Positions 9,970 to 22,785 are shown, counted from the stretch's first letter. The stretch: DNA of 64,000 nt from Brachionus rotundiformis (GCA_016802295.1 JAESIW010000138.1:1001904-1065903), one strand, 5' to 3'. Translations and numbers: made by a program. The notes: generated by a model from the sequence alone, not told the origin.

Positions 9970-12900
9970 TCAATTGACTCTTCTTGTCTGACTGTAAGAT
10001 TGACTTGGTTGGTGATTAACTGACTGTTTTTGCTCGGTATCGGTCATACCGATTGCCGTATTGCCTGCATTTGGTGCGTACATAGTCGCTGGTTGATTGT
10101 ATGAAAAATTTAATCTGTAATACTTTGATTAATAATAAAAAATTATTTTTTATCTATTTATTTATTTATTTTTTTGGTTACTTCAATTCCTAAATTGTAG
10201 AAAAATCTAACTGTATTGACGTCATTGAAGGGCAGATCGGAGCCATCATCTTGAAGCGAATGCGAAGCGTTGAAGTTTATAGGTCCGTCAATATTGACCA
10301 CAAAACAGTTCGAATAACCAAACTGATGGTTCGAATTTTGAACTGGGACTAGATTTTGGGAATTTTCTCCTGCATAGGCCATATCTTTAGAACAGATAAT
10401 AAAAAAAAAATAATAGAAAAAATTTTTGGTCAAATACCAGAAAAAAGACTGGTGCTTTTGACAATTTTTTTACTATTCCACGGATTTGATGATGTCCGAT
10501 TTTCACCAGTATTTAACAGATTGTCTTCTATCACTGCATTCGAAGACAAATTAGTATTTTCCAGTCTAGAATATTGCATTTCATAACTTTAATTTAATTC
10601 GATTATCAATAAATAAAAAAAATTTAATTTATTTTATCTATTTACCTCAAGCCATTTAGATCTAGTGAAGAGGAAATGTTATTATTTGGATAGGCTTGTT
10701 GAGTTCCATTTGGCATTAGAGCGTTGCTATTGCTATTAATTAAAGAGCCATTTTTTGGCAAAATATTGTTGGTTTGAGTTTGAGTATTGGTTTGAGCATG
10801 AGCTGGTGGTGGTGGTGGTGGCGGATACACGTCCATATAAACACCTGAGTTTTGATTAACTAATTGATTGTGAGATTCATATGAGGAAAGACCTGAGTGG
10901 TAGCTGTGACTTTTGGTCAAGCTTGATGGAGCAAAAGAGGGCGCCTGAGAATTGGAATTGTTCTGAGGCACTGGCATTAAGAGATAGTTGTTTTTATTGT
11001 TATTAATTTGATCCGAATTGGAGTTTGTTTGTTGGGTGTTAATCATATGTTGAGGTACTTGTTGGTAATTACCATTTGTTTTATTCAAATAGCTGTCTAC
11101 GCTGTCATGTCTTTGCTTGGTCGATTTGACTGAATTGCCTGGTGGCGTTGGAAAATAGAAGCTTTGATGCTCGATCATGCCTGGCATATGCGGAGGCGGA
11201 TGATGGCCAAGCGCAACACTTGGAGGAGGACCGAACATGTAGGATGAATTGATAGGATTGTAGAAGTTGGGTCTGGACTGGCCAAGTGGAGGTGGTGCTC
11301 CAATTTGGGCCTGGGGGTGAATGAAAGCTGGTGCCGGTGGAGGCGGCAAGACTCCGGGTTGATGATGTATGGGAATGTGTGGCGGGTGCATAAAAGGCTG
11401 CCCGGGAACCAGAGGTGGATGTGGCATATTCATTCCGTTGGTCAGCGGCATGTGCGGTGTCTGCGTGGGACCCAGCTGAGGTCCGAGTGGAGGGGCCAAT
11501 TGATGGCTGATGAACGAGTTGCTCTGTGTGCTGTTCATCATAGGTTTGTTTGGAGGAGCATTCGATCCGGCTGAACCAATTCTAGCACGTCTAATCTTGG
11601 CCTGATTGTTCTGCGAACTTTGAGGACACAAGTTCATGTCCGGGCTGTCTCGGCTTCCATTTAGCATCTTGTTCGCCGGCGCAAATGAGTGCTCGGTGAA
11701 GTTTGGAAGAGTTTGCGAGTGAGGCATTGCATAAAATGGTGCCAAATTGTGGCCAGGTGCCTGTTGGTAAATGTTTGCATGATGAGGATTAGATGGATTG
11801 TAGTAGGGATGACCGCTGTACAAAAACAAGTCATCGTTTTGTTCTTCTACCTCAACTCTTAATTAAAATGTTAATTAAAATTTAAAAATTATACAAGAAA
11901 AAAAATGCAGAAAATGTTCGTACAAAGTTGGCAACTCGGTGGAAAAAGCATGGAACGATGAGCTTTTTTTCATGAATTGTTTCTTTTTGGCATTGCGACG
12001 CTTTAGGTCCACATTTACAAATACTTTAGAGAAATTGGCATCTATAGGCTGTACAAATTTTTGTACATTTTGAACACCATTTGGATTGTTTATTGGAAAA
12101 GGCATTGGATAATGTTGCTGACCATTAGCTCCAGTGTAATGAAATAACAAGAGTTCATTGGCGTTGTTGTAGACCTTTAGATTGTCCAATGTGACACAAA
12201 GTTGTTCATTGAGCTCTGGAACGAAAACATTGGCCGTATCATGCACAATATTTTGGAAAAAAGCCATTGTCCATTTTTCAGTATAGTTGCTGATTATTTT
12301 TACCATGCATTTGTCACCTGGTTGTAGGACCGATATTGCGTTCAAATTAGCCGCTTGTTCGAGCTCTTTCTTAGTCGCTAGCCAAGCGTCGAATGCCGTG
12401 TTTCGGTAAATGTGCGGATCCAACGACTTGGCCACTTTGTAAGGCAATGGCATCTTTTGTATTAAACTCATCTTGAAATAAATAATAAATAAACAAAATA
12501 ATTTCTTATATTTTATTTTTATTTTTATAAATTTTTTTACATTATCGTTTTCTTTTTTTGATTTTTTAGTCTTGGGGTTTTTGAGTCTAATTTCATTGTT
12601 GTTCTGATCACTGGACACCTCGTTACCATTCTCATCCACATTGTTTTCCAATTCCGAGTTCGAAGAGTCCAACTCGTCTTCTTCGTCCTCGAAATCGCTT
12701 TCCAAGCTCTCATCTGAGTCAACTTCGTTCCTAACAATAATCCTAGTTAATCAATTAACTTGGTTTAATAAAAACAAGTACCCAAATTGGTCATATTCTT
12801 TTATTTTCATGTACTCTTTGGGGTAAATGGTGTCCGACTTGCGCAAAAGCTTTCTGGCCACCACTACTTGGTCTCCCGAGCCAAATACTTTATCATACAA

Positions 12901-13577
12901 CAGCTCGTAGACCAAAGCTGAAAATAGTTGAAAAAAAATTAATTTTAATTAAAATTAATTAACAATTTTAAAAATTAAAAATAAAAAAAAAATTCTTCTT
13001 CATACATTGGATGACTGCGAGATTGTCGCGGTGAGTTTTGGTGAATATGGCATCAAAGTGGTTGTTGTACGAGTAGCACAAGTAGAGTTTGCTCTCAAAG
13101 CCGTTCTGGGTCACGTCCAGCCCGGCCTGGTCCTGGTGTTGGAAAATAACAAAGTCCTTTCTGTAAATTATTTTTATAGAAATAAAAAAATTTATTTTTT
13201 CCCAAGTACTTGTAGAGCTTTGACATGGCAACTATTTCCAATTGGCCACCGTTCTCCAGAGGGTTTCTCATGGCCTCTAGGTAGTCGTCAAACGAAATGT
13301 TGGTCACGTGCTGGCAAAAGTGCTCCCTGTGATCGGACATGTATCGCAGACACTCTTGTCTCACTTTCTCGTGGTACATCTGGCACGGATAAATCTGCTC
13401 GGCCACTGCCCTGAACAAACACGAGCCATCTCTGGCTATCCTCTTCTTCCAAAGTCCCAACGTGTCCAAATAAATATCCATGGGATCCTCGGCTATCTGA
13501 GACAAATCAAATGTTTTGGTAAACTTCTTCTTCAAGTCCTTGTTGACTAAATTTGTGTTATAAACACCCACGGACAT
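9970..13577 (-). CDS. OTUD4: OTUD4-like OTU deubiquitinase with tudor-like domain
   Basis: Cysteine protease of the OTU family; OTUD4 relatives remove ubiquitin chains and bind RNA or RNP granules. The start is the ATG at 13577. The OTU domain has Asp50 and nucleophile Cys53 in DGSCLFRAVAEQ. The next exon supplies KDFVIFQ and the catalytic His in YNNHFDAI, followed by a LVYELLYDKVF block typical of OTUD4. An acidic Ser/Asp/Glu linker leads to the MPLPYKV...SLDPHIYRN block and a tudor-like region (about 12470-11940), then a long Pro/His/Asn-rich tail (11860-10646). Two more exons end at TGA 9972-9970. Checked introns include one at the Tyr-Lys-Lys junction (about 13220-13160), one before ALVYE-type residues (about 13010-12920), and 12540-12472, all GT-AG. 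The order and sequence match vertebrate OTUD4. Low-complexity proline stretches may bind SH3 or WW partners. Confidence 0.93.
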
Positions 13578-14518
13578 TTTTATTTGTCTTTTAAAATATT
13601 CACAAAATTGGTCTCTAACTCGTTAATCAAAAAACAGATCTAAAATTTAAATCAAAACACGTGAACCAATGCCTGGATGCATGTAATTACATAATGTTAA
13701 GCAAGAGCAAAGAGTGTCTTGGTCCTTTGCGTCTAAATTTAACCAGCGGACCTAATTAATGAACAAAAATGGCGATATCTAACACTAGTTAAAACTTAAG
13801 CTAAATTTTTTAATTTGTTCTCTCTTAATTTTTTTAATGAAACAAAACGAAGCAAAAACACTAATATTCTTATAGTATCTATACTTGCTTCGAATTGTAT
13901 CAAGACTATTGCAAACCATCCTTGTCGAGTTTTGAAATTTTTTAATATCATCGTACATTTAATAGCTGAAAAAATAAGAAAATAAATTTTTTTCAAAAAA
14001 AGATCGAGCTTTATTTAAAATAGAAGAGAATTATTATCCTTTTCTATTCAAGTATTTTCATTGAATAGTTTATCATTGAGTATTGTCAGGTTTCATGGTC
14101 AAAAAATTAAGTTACCATTTTATCGCGTGTCATTCAGAACTTAAATACTGGTAAAGTGGTGCAATTGTGCATTAAAAATTTTCCAATACTTTTTTCTTTT
14201 TGTATATTTTAATTTTTTAATGTAGACACCTATTTGAATTGAGGTCAAATTTTTATTTTTATTTTTTCTTAAATAAAATTTAGTTTATCCCATTGTTATT
14301 TTTAAATTTTATCTATCCTTTTATCTTTAAATATGCCAGTTTAAAAGGCTAAATTCAAAGTCAGCTTTTTGTTGTTGTTTTTGTTGGTAAAGCAACTTCT
14401 GTCAGTTTGCTTTTACCAAATAAAAGTTTTATTCAAGTTAAAGTTTAGTATAATAAATTATAAGAAAAGATTTTTAGCTTAATTAATAAATAATTGCATT
14501 TGGCCGTAAACAGCAAGA
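13578..14518. other. intergenic region between OTUD4-like gene and tRNA-Ala
   Basis: About 940 bases. The first few hundred should be the OTUD4-like promoter and 5' UTR. A 66-codon leftward open frame near 13800-14000 is low in complexity and looks like chance. I see no other gene. Confidence 0.45.
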
Positions 14519-14590
14519 GGGGTTGTAGCTCAGTGGTAGAGCGTCCGCTTTGCATGCGGAAGGTCAGGGGATCGATCCCCCTCAACTCCA
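14519..14590 (+). tRNA. tRNA-Ala (anticodon TGC)
   Basis: Intronless cloverleaf: acceptor GGGGTTG pairs with CAACTCC, discriminator A at 14590, A box TAGCTCAGTGG, anticodon loop TTTGCAT (anticodon TGC) closed by CCGC/GCGG, and B box GGGATCGATCC. A T-run (TTTTTTT) follows immediately as the Pol III terminator. It matches animal tRNA-Ala closely. Confidence 0.97.
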
Positions 14591-15438
14591 TTTTTTTCGT
14601 TTCAAATTATGCCCTGGGAATAGCCATTAATAATAATTATAAATTTATTTGATAAAAATTTGCTGATGCACTTTTAATTCTGTCATTTAAAGCTTTCTTT
14701 AATTAATTAAAAAGTATGGAATTTTTTGACCTAAAATCATTCAAGCTGATATTCTATTTTAATTTATAAATAACTTTTAATCTTTTGGCACCTATTTTTG
14801 TTCAAAGTAGGTGAGTAAAAAAAAGTAATAAAATTTTATTAAAAATTATTCTACAATCATAATTGGAGTCAAATTAAGAATGATACTTTTTGTTCAATTT
14901 TAGCTAAGATAAAATGTTTACAGAACTAAATCAAAAATTTAAATAATGGATTAAGTTAATAATCCAGTATGTTTATTCAATAAAAGCCTTTTCTCAAGAG
15001 ATATAACTTTTAAAGTTGTAATTTATAAACAATTAGAAATCGAAAGTATTTGGAGTTCGATTAGCTCGGATTAGAGCCATGTTGAGCTTGGATTAACACT
15101 TAACCAAATCAATATATTCATATCATTTTTTTGTATTTTTTTTTTTTTGAGGAATTGCGAGCAAAATAATTCAATAAATTATTATTTTTATTTTTTTTTA
15201 AATGCAAAATTAAATTTTTTTGCTCTAATGTATATGTTTTTCTAGTTAAGAAAAAAAACCAAATTCCTTTATTGCTTTTTTTCTAAATTATAATAAAATT
15301 ATAAACTATATTGTTTTCAAAAATAAAATTTTTTTGATTATGTGTAACTTTGAAATAGTGCGTTGTGACTAACTATTAGTAATTTCAGGTACCTGAACCA
15401 ACAAATACACACTCGATTTGGTGAAGATACAAGCTACC
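14591..15438. other. AT-rich region upstream of GCC2
   Basis: About 850 bases with many A and T runs, leading into the 5' UTR of the rightward GCC2 gene. No coding exon, tRNA or repeat recognised. Confidence 0.45.
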
Positions 15439-18400
15439 ATGGGTGATGAAGGCTCATCATCTAAAGTATAGCATATTTTGATTAATCCGGGGCGTTATTT
15501 GTTATTTTTGCCTAAAGCTAGATAATCTTTCCAGAGATGAATTGGTCAAACTGGTCCGAAAGTATGTTATCCTACACAAACAATTGAGAACCAAAAACGA
15601 AGGTATCCAAGCAATTTTCACACTACGTTTTTGTTTATTTTATATTTATCCAAAACAAAAGACTTAACCAAACAACTAGAAGTAAATTCTTGTAGTAATA
15701 ATCAAACCGACACAAACAATTCGGACGTCACAAAGGTAATTAGTATTTCCCAAGTAGTAGGAGTTGTCAAATCATTTGCCACATCTAAGCACTCTATGTA
15801 ATAATGATAATTTGTCAAAAATATGAATATATTTTTTTAAAATAAATAAATATTCAATTTGTTTTCAGAAAGACTTTTTTTAAGGTGGTCCAGATTTATT
15901 TTGTTTAGAAAGTGTCATTTAAGAAGACTTTTGAACACAAATAATGGGGCCAAATTCAAATACTAGTTTAACTATTTTGAATGAAATTATATTTTATAAT
16001 TCCCTAAATCGTTTTTTGAGTTGTATTCAGATGGAATCAGATTTTTCCAGTCTGTTTTTTAATGCTTTATTCTATTATTAAGTCATTAAAATCTAATTGA
16101 AATAGTTAAGCTAATTAAAAATATATCCAAATGGGATATCTTGTCTTTTTATAAAACTGAGAGGTCTGTTTGCCGCATACCTGTGGAAATAAATATATAA
16201 AATATCAATTTAAATTAGTTTTTATTTATTAAATAAAAACAAAATATAATTTTAAATCATCTTTTAAAAAAGGATCTGAACCAGCGTATTGACGAGTTGA
16301 CCAAATCAAATGGAGAACTAACCGAAGAGAACCGAGTTCTTAAGCAGAAAATTAATGTATTAATTAAAAATTTTAATTTAAAAAAATATAAAACTAAAAA
16401 AAATTACAGACTTTAAATGACGAAATCGAAAGCTTAAATACAAATTTGGAAGAGTACAAATCATTTAAATTAGAATTTGAGCCTCAGCTAGAGAATGCTC
16501 AACACGAAATAACCCTAAACAAATCGATGCTAGAGATGCTAAATAATGAAATTAAGATTTTAAATTCAGAAAAAAACCAATTGGAAAAGCGGCTGTACAA
16601 TAGGCGCATTGGTACTCCATCAGTAATTGTAGAGGAGGACGAAGAAGACCTCGAGGCTGAGAGAAGAGGCGAAGAGTGTTCAAATAACGAGCTAGATTCA
16701 ATTACTGAGGAAGATCATGATTTGAATGGTACAGAATTAATTGAGAATTTCCAAAAGGACCAATATGACAAAGACATTGAATACTTGAATCAGGAAAAAG
16801 TTCAGAATGGTCAGCTGATTGCATTGGACAAGCAACTGGAGGACATGACTTTTTACCTAGATGAGTTGAAAATTGACCTCGAATCAGAGAAAGAGAAGAA
16901 TGCAGAATATGTCTTGGAAATAGAAAATCTAAAGCAAAAGCTCACCGAAACCAATGGCCAATGTGCTTCCATGGATACCAGTGGCAGATTTGAGAAATTT
17001 TTAAATTTTGTTAAAGACCGCTTTGATGATAAAGATACTGAATTTGGTCCCGACATGAATGATTTGGAAAAAGAAATTGTGGACAAAATTAAAGCAAAAA
17101 TGATCCAAAGTCGAAATGAAAACGATAACAGAAAATACTTGGAAAATCAATTGGAAAAAGTGATTCAAACTTATAAAACAGAAATGCAAGAATTGGAGTC
17201 CAAACTTGACTTGATGACCAAGTCAAAGCAGGACTTGGAAAACAAGCTTAGACAAGTTGAAACTGAATTGGAAAGTGAGAGAGAAAAATTTAAAAAGTAT
17301 GAAAAAGAAGCATCGAAATCGAAGGTTTTGAACTTGGAAATAGCTGATTATGAAAAATCAATTAAGACCATGAATTCTCAAATAGTTGCCAAAGATAAGG
17401 AAATTGCTGATTTGAAGCAAGAAATTGTTCTGGGCAAAGAAAATATGGCCAAGTTGAACCAAAATATTGAAAAAGTGGAACGAGAACGTGACGATGAGAA
17501 AGACAAAGTAATTAAGCTTCAACAAACACTGGTGAGGGCTAAAAAAGATATCAACGAAGCCAAGTCACACGAAACTGACCATCTAAACAATGAGGCTATG
17601 CTCACGGCCAAATTGGAACAGGCAAACCAAGATGTCGAAAATTTCAAGGTACATATTTACATGATTAAGATGGAAATTATTTTTTTTAAATTAATTTAAA
17701 AATAATTTAACTTTAAGATCCAAATTGCAGAATTGGGTGCTGAAAAGCAAAGATTGGAAGACAAATTACTGTCAACCAGCGATACCAGCAGTCGTTCAAT
17801 TAATTTACTAGAGTCAAAAAATAACTCATTCAAGGAAGAAATAGAAAATTTAAAGCAAAAGCTTACCAATGTTCAAAATGAGTACGAAAGCTATAAGGTA
17901 AAAGCTCAACAAGCTTTTAGGAAGCACAAGGAACAGAGTGTGGCCAATGATCAGGTGCTGAGCGAGGCCGAACTTCAAAAATGTATGCAAAATAATGAAC
18001 AGCTTAAGTTGGAAAATGACAAGTTGACTGAAAAATTGGAAGATAACTTGGAAAAAATAAAATTCTTGGAAAAGGAGAGTGAAATTACTCAAGAGGAATA
18101 TTCCAAAGTGCTGGAAAGGTATACTAAGCTGCTTAATGAGCTTAAAGATAAAGAGGTTGAATGGAAGTCGAGATGTGACGATTTGGAAAAAAAATCTCTC
18201 AACCAAGCAGAAGAGAGCCAAGAGACGATCAGAAATTTAAAGATAGACAACGAAGCTTTAGTGGCACAGCATAAAGATAAAATAAGAAACCTAAACAATC
18301 AACATTTGCACACAATCGACTCCCTACAAGTCAAATTGGACGACAGTAGACGTGAGATCGAGCGTCTAAATAAAGTTCTACAAGAGATAAGAAATAAGTC

Positions 18401-19137
18401 TCCGTCGCCAGGAAACTTAACTCCCAACAGTTCCTTCCTACAGACTCATTCACGGACTGACTCTGGTCAAATTAATAGCATAACAACAACTGCCAGAAAC
18501 AATTTTATACTCGGCGTAGATTCGAGTCAAATATCAGAAGTATTTAAAAAGTTAATTAACAAATAAAAATTTCAAATATTTTTTATTTTAATTAGAAATC
18601 AGATAATGAAGAGAATAAAAACTCATTGCTAACATTGGAACAACTATTAAATGAGTCATCTTTGGAAAATTGTGAGCCAAGTGATTCCAAATTGTTGATT
18701 AGTCAAATAACTCAGTTTAAAACCGATTTAACAAAGTCAAAACTTCAATTAGACCATTTGAATGAATTGTTAAATGAGAGCGAGTTGAATAATGCGCGCC
18801 TAAATGAACAGATTAATTTGCTGAAAGAGGAGATCAGAAGATTGGAACGAAATCAGGAAAGAGAAAAGTCTATTTCTAATATGGAATATTTAAAAAATGT
18901 TGTATGCAAATTTTTAACTTTGTCAACAGCTCAAGAAAAATCCCAACTTTTGCCAGTACTTACAACCATGCTTAAATTGAACCAAGAGGAACAAAATGCC
19001 ATAATGAACTTTGCCAAGCGTAAGACACAATTTAAATTTATTCATTTAAATTAGTTTTTTTTTCTGAAGATAATCACAGCGACAAAGATTCTCATAACAC
19101 TGGCTGGACAAACTTTTTACCAAAATGGTCATCATAA
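15439..19137 (+). CDS. GCC2: GCC2 (GCC185)-like trans-Golgi golgin with GRIP domain
   Basis: Coiled-coil tether of the trans-Golgi network. The C-terminal GRIP domain of this family binds Arl1/Rab GTPases, and the rod captures endosome-derived vesicles. The start ATG at 15439 opens a nine-codon exon. The second exon (15518-15602) has a conserved DELVKLVRKY-like N-terminal block. A roughly 540-base intron follows (about 15736-16273), then long exons 16410-17648 and 17719-18550 that are almost entirely heptad-repeat Glu/Lys/Leu/Asn coiled coil. The NLEIADYEKSIK stretch resembles vertebrate GCC2. The GRIP exon (18595-19028) contains EEIRRLERNQEREKS and NMEYLKNVV with the Arl1-contacting Tyr. A final exon gives a short Trp-containing tail and stops at 19135-19137. 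The terminal residues again match the GCC2 pattern. Total size is shorter than human GCC2, mostly in the rod. Confidence 0.93.
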
Positions 19138-19432
19138 ATTTTGTTTTTTTTTTCTAATTGTTTTTATTTAAATAATTTATAAAAAGAAAACTGATATAAC
19201 AAAGGCGCTATATTGTTTTTTATTTTCGAAAAAATTGATTTTATTTTTCAATATAATAAAACTAATATTTAGAATTTTAATTTTAAAATTTAAGTTAACA
19301 TATTTCTAAAAAAATTTATTTGGAAAAATGTTTGATCAAAAAAGACTAAAATTTTAAATTTTGAAGCATAAAAAATAATAAATTTATATTTATGGATATG
19401 TGAGAAAGTACTTGAATGTCAATGGAAAAAAA
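19138..19432. other. short spacer between GCC2 and SLC18B1-like gene
   Basis: About 295 AT-rich bases between two genes read in the same direction. It must hold the GCC2 3' end and the next promoter. No motif stands out. Confidence 0.4.
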
Positions 19433-21270
19433 ATGAATTATCAAACTATTGATAACTTATCAGATAAATTGGTTGATTCCGGACACCAAAGTCCTCGTCG
19501 ATCCAGCCAGAGTGAAGAATTTATCAACCAATGTAGACATGTAAAATATTTTGGCATCGATTTTCAAATGAACAAGACCCAATTTTTAACCATTGTCCTC
19601 CTAATGGGCTATTTTTTCTTATCTGCCGCTTACTATTCCTTATTTGCACCATTTTTTCCATCCGAAGCAATAAACAAACATTTGACCAAAACTCAAATAG
19701 GAATAATATTCGGCATGTTCGAGCTGGTCATATTCTTACTATCTCCATATTTTGGAAAAAACGTGAAAAAAAAATTAAAATTATTTTTCATTATTATTGT
19801 ATATTTTTTTAGTTAGAACACTTTGGCATAAGATTTTTATTCGTAGCTGGACTTTTTATAAATAGTGGTAGTCAATTTTTATTTGGATTCCTTCATTTAT
19901 GTCCTGATGGTATAGTGTTTTTTATAATGTGTATCGCATGTAGAGCGGTAACTGGTGTCGGAGTTTCAATGGGACTGTCATTTGCGATTGTAGGACACTA
20001 TTTTCCAGATAGAGTTTCGTTTTTTGTTTCACTTTTGGAAGTATTCAACGGTCTGGGCTTTATGGTAAACACTATACTTATACTTAAATTTCTTACTTAA
20101 GTTTTAAATTTTTAAAGATAGGGCCCGTAATTGGAGGTTTTTTCTATCAATTGGGGTATACTTTTTCTTACCTATAAATTATCAATCAAAAAAATAATCT
20201 TTTTTCCAAGTGGATTCCAAACTCCGTTTTTTGTCATGGGTGGATTCTTGTTCGTGCTTTTCATCATGGCCTTCTTTTTTTTTCCAGATGCCACAGATTG
20301 CACTCCGCAAAGAGAAAGTCTTCCAATGCTACCATTTTTAAAAATACCAAGACTTATACTGACACTTTTGTTGGTTTTTATGTGCGCACTATCCATTGGT
20401 TTTGTCCAACCATCAATTGAACTTCATCTTTTGCCTGTAATTTGTTTTAAAAATAATATTTTTATATACTTTTTAAATTGAATTTATTTTTATTTTAAAA
20501 GCTCAAACTAACTCCAATACAAATAGCGTTTATAATGATGGCACCATCATTATTGTACATAATTTCAACACCTTTAATTGGCTACCTATGTGATAAAGTA
20601 ATGCTTAATTAAATAAATCAAATAATTTTATAATTTTTATTCAAGTTTAAAAATTTAATGAGATGGTTTATGTTATTGGGCAGTTTATTGGCAGCAGTTT
20701 CTTTTGGTCTAATAGCTCCCATACCGATACTAAATTTAAAGCTGTAATTTTAAATTAACTTAAGTTAGTTTAGGAAGAAATTATCTTTTTTAAAGTAATT
20801 TTCCTACCTTTATGATGGGATACTTAGGATTTGGCTTGAGTATCGGTAGTTTGGCCATTCCAGGATATTCAGAACTTCTTAGGATAGCACTGTAATTTTT
20901 GAAAAGATAATTTTAAACAATTGTTAATCCATTACAGGGAAAAAGGTTATGCAAATGATCTAAGAACTCAAGGTGTTATATCCGGGTTATTCAGCTCAAT
21001 ATGGTCTTCAGGGTGGGTTTTTTTGGCTAATTAAAAAAATTCTAATAATTTAAAATACTCTATCTAAGGTCACTAGTTGGACCTATAGTTGGCGGCTATG
21101 TGGTAGACAAAATTGGCTTTGAACTTGCATCAACTGGAATAGTTTGTGCCTTTTTAATATCTGGCATCATTTCATTTTTCTTTTTGGCATACGACATGTG
21201 CTGTTTTTCATCCAAAAGAAGACAACGTGATCCTTTACCACCGGAAAGAACAGCTCTCCTGACCAATTAA
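19433..21270 (+). CDS. SLC18B1: SLC18B1-like major facilitator transporter
   Basis: Twelve-helix MFS transporter of the vesicular amine family; SLC18B1 is described as a vesicular polyamine exchanger. The ATG at 19433 is chosen because the in-frame codons before it contain no ATG. TM1 begins at QFLTIVLLMGY and is followed by the conserved SLFAPFFPSEA loop. Later exons give IGMIFG-like, CPDGIVFF and CRAVTGVGVSMG blocks, GPVIGGFFYQLG (motif C-like), GFVQPSIELHLLP, the PLIGYLCDK loop, the glycine-rich GLFSSIWSSG and GPIVGGYVVDKIGFE. The tail ends ERTALLTN, close to human SLC18B1. About nine exons were joined at GT-AG introns, many under 60 bases, and each preserved the frame. It is probably on vesicle membranes (family knowledge). 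Stop TAA at 21268. Confidence 0.92.
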
Positions 21271-21801
21271 AAATATTAAAAGATATATTTTATTTTATTC
21301 TGTCTATTTTAAAATGTGCATATAATTAAATAAATCAATTTTTTTAAATATAATTGGTGAAAAACTGAAAAAAATAAGTATTTATTTAATTTTAAGATCT
21401 TTAGCTTCCTCTTGGTTGCTGTGGTCACTTTTTAATAATAAATTTAAATAAGCTAATTACAATTATTATTTTTGGTTCTCATTTTTTAATTATTAATCTA
21501 ATAAAAATTCAATTTAAATTAATAATAAATAAATAGCTATGATGACAAATGAAATAATTTTAGACTTGACTGTAATAGCTTTCTAAATTTAGTTTGACAA
21601 GTCTATTTTTAAATTCGCTTATGTCATTTGATAGGACTTCTTCTTTTAGTAGATTATTCGAAATGCTAGACACTTTGTTAGACACAGTTTGAACTAGTTG
21701 CCTCTTTATCTACAGTTCGTGTGATCTTAAATGATGTGCCGATTTTTAAAAACAATTTTATAAAACCAGTTAATTTCATCAAAGCCCATCATTTCAAAGC
21801 T
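21271..21801. other. AT-rich 3' flank of the SLC18B1-like gene
   Basis: About 530 bases. The first part is 3' UTR of the transporter. The rest contains short mixed-composition words (around 21590-21770) that may be eroded repeat sequence. No gene seen. Confidence 0.35.
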
Positions 21802-22008
21802 CTTATTTAGTAATTTTAGAGACCAAAAATAATTGATAGATGAGTCCATAGTAGTAATTATATATCCGATAATTTAAATGGGCTCATTATATTACTGAAA
21901 CGGGCTCATAATTATTTTGGACTCAATAGTTAATTAATTACGGAATATATAATTACTACTTTGGACTCATTTTTTAATTATTTTTGGCCTCTAAAATTAC
22001 TAAATAAG
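21802..22008. repeat. foldback (MITE-like) inverted repeat
   Basis: Two arms of about 67 bases (21802-21868 and 21941-22008) are near-perfect reverse complements, differing by a few substitutions and one indel, around a loop of about 72 bases. Matching words include CTTATTTAGTAATTTTAG against CTAAAATTACTAAATAAG and GTAGTAATTATATATCCG against CGGAATATATAATTACTAC. The loop carries GGGCTCAT twice. No protein is encoded. The structure fits a non-autonomous DNA element or snapback repeat. Confidence 0.8.
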
Positions 22009-22126
22009 GTCTACGAAATTACTTAAACGGTATCAATTTTTATTTTAATAATTATTTCTTTTTTAAATGAAATAAAAAAATCATATTTTGAGAAAATTAG
22101 TAAAGAAATTAATAAACAAATAACTA

Positions 22127-22440
22127 ATTAGCAGTTTTTTTAGGTCTACCTCTTTTTCTTTTAACTTCATGTGTAGCTGAATGACATTACATGAAGACTG
22201 TGCAGTGGATTTAATCAAGTTGTTTGCTTTGCTTCTTGTTTGTCTTGTTCCATCTTGTTCTTCCAATATTTCATCAACATTCTCGGTCATTCTATTTCTT
22301 TTGTTTACACTTTCAACAGGAGAAGCTAATCTTTTTTGTGAAGTTGTTATTGATAGAACTGTAGTTAATCTATCATCTGGTTGCATTTCTAAAGCCTTTC
22401 TCGTTTTTATTGGCCTTCCTCTGTTTCTTTTTTTTCATTT
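22127..22440 (-). pseudogene. AT-hook protein fragment, probably frameshifted
   Basis: Leftward reading gives KKRNRGRPIKTRKALE near 22435-22390, an AT-hook core RGRP, then about 70 open codons. Near 22180-22127 a second hook, KRKRGRPKKT, ends at a stop but lies in a different frame from the first. The offset falls around 22185-22195, where no intron of plausible size fits. AT-hooks bind the minor groove of AT-rich DNA and occur in chromatin proteins and some transposon proteins. The fragment has no clear start and lies among repeats, so a decayed mobile-element gene is likeliest. A live gene with a short unrecognised exon is possible. Confidence 0.5.
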
Positions 22441-22589
22441 CATTTTTTCATTCATATTGTTGAATTGATCTTAAATTTAACTCACTTTCTTGTAATTCTG
22501 TCATGTTAAGGCTATATTTTAATTGTGTTTGGAAAATAGAGATATGGAAAAAATATTTTTTTTTTCTTATATAGCATATTTAATTAATA

Positions 22590-22785
22590 ATTTAAGAAAT
22601 AATTGAGACCGAAAATGAGTTGAGGACATGAATAGTAATCATTTTTATAGAATAAGTAAATAATTATTCATTTTAATTAAATTATGAGACCAACTTAGTA
22701 ATTAGTGTTAATGTGTAATGAGCCCATTTCAGTAACTGGATCAGCCCAAATAAATACGACCCATTTAGTTATTGCAATTTTTTTC
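22590..22785. repeat. degenerate relative of the 21802 foldback element
   Basis: This stretch repeats phrases from the foldback unit: AATGAGCCCATTTCAGTAAC is almost the reverse complement of the loop sequence GTTACTGAAACGGGCTCATT-like segment at 21890, and it carries AATTGAGACC and TTAGTAATTAG words. Arms are too eroded to fold neatly. Confidence 0.45.

Noticed and set aside
13007..13550. Rightward open frames across the OTU domain
   Set aside because: They are antisense to the OTUD4-like exons, whose catalytic residues and splice junctions are conserved.
13700..15430. CRISPR-like or satellite array
   Set aside because: No regularly spaced direct repeats are present; runs of A and T are simple composition bias.
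16853..18298. Several leftward open frames across the GCC2 coiled coil
   Set aside because: They are antisense images of Glu/Lys/Leu repeats and show Phe/Ser/Leu-rich translation without any motif.
19400..19432. SLC18B1 start at a GTG codon
   Set aside because: The extension begins with GTG and includes no ATG; the in-frame ATG at 19433 is the plausible start.
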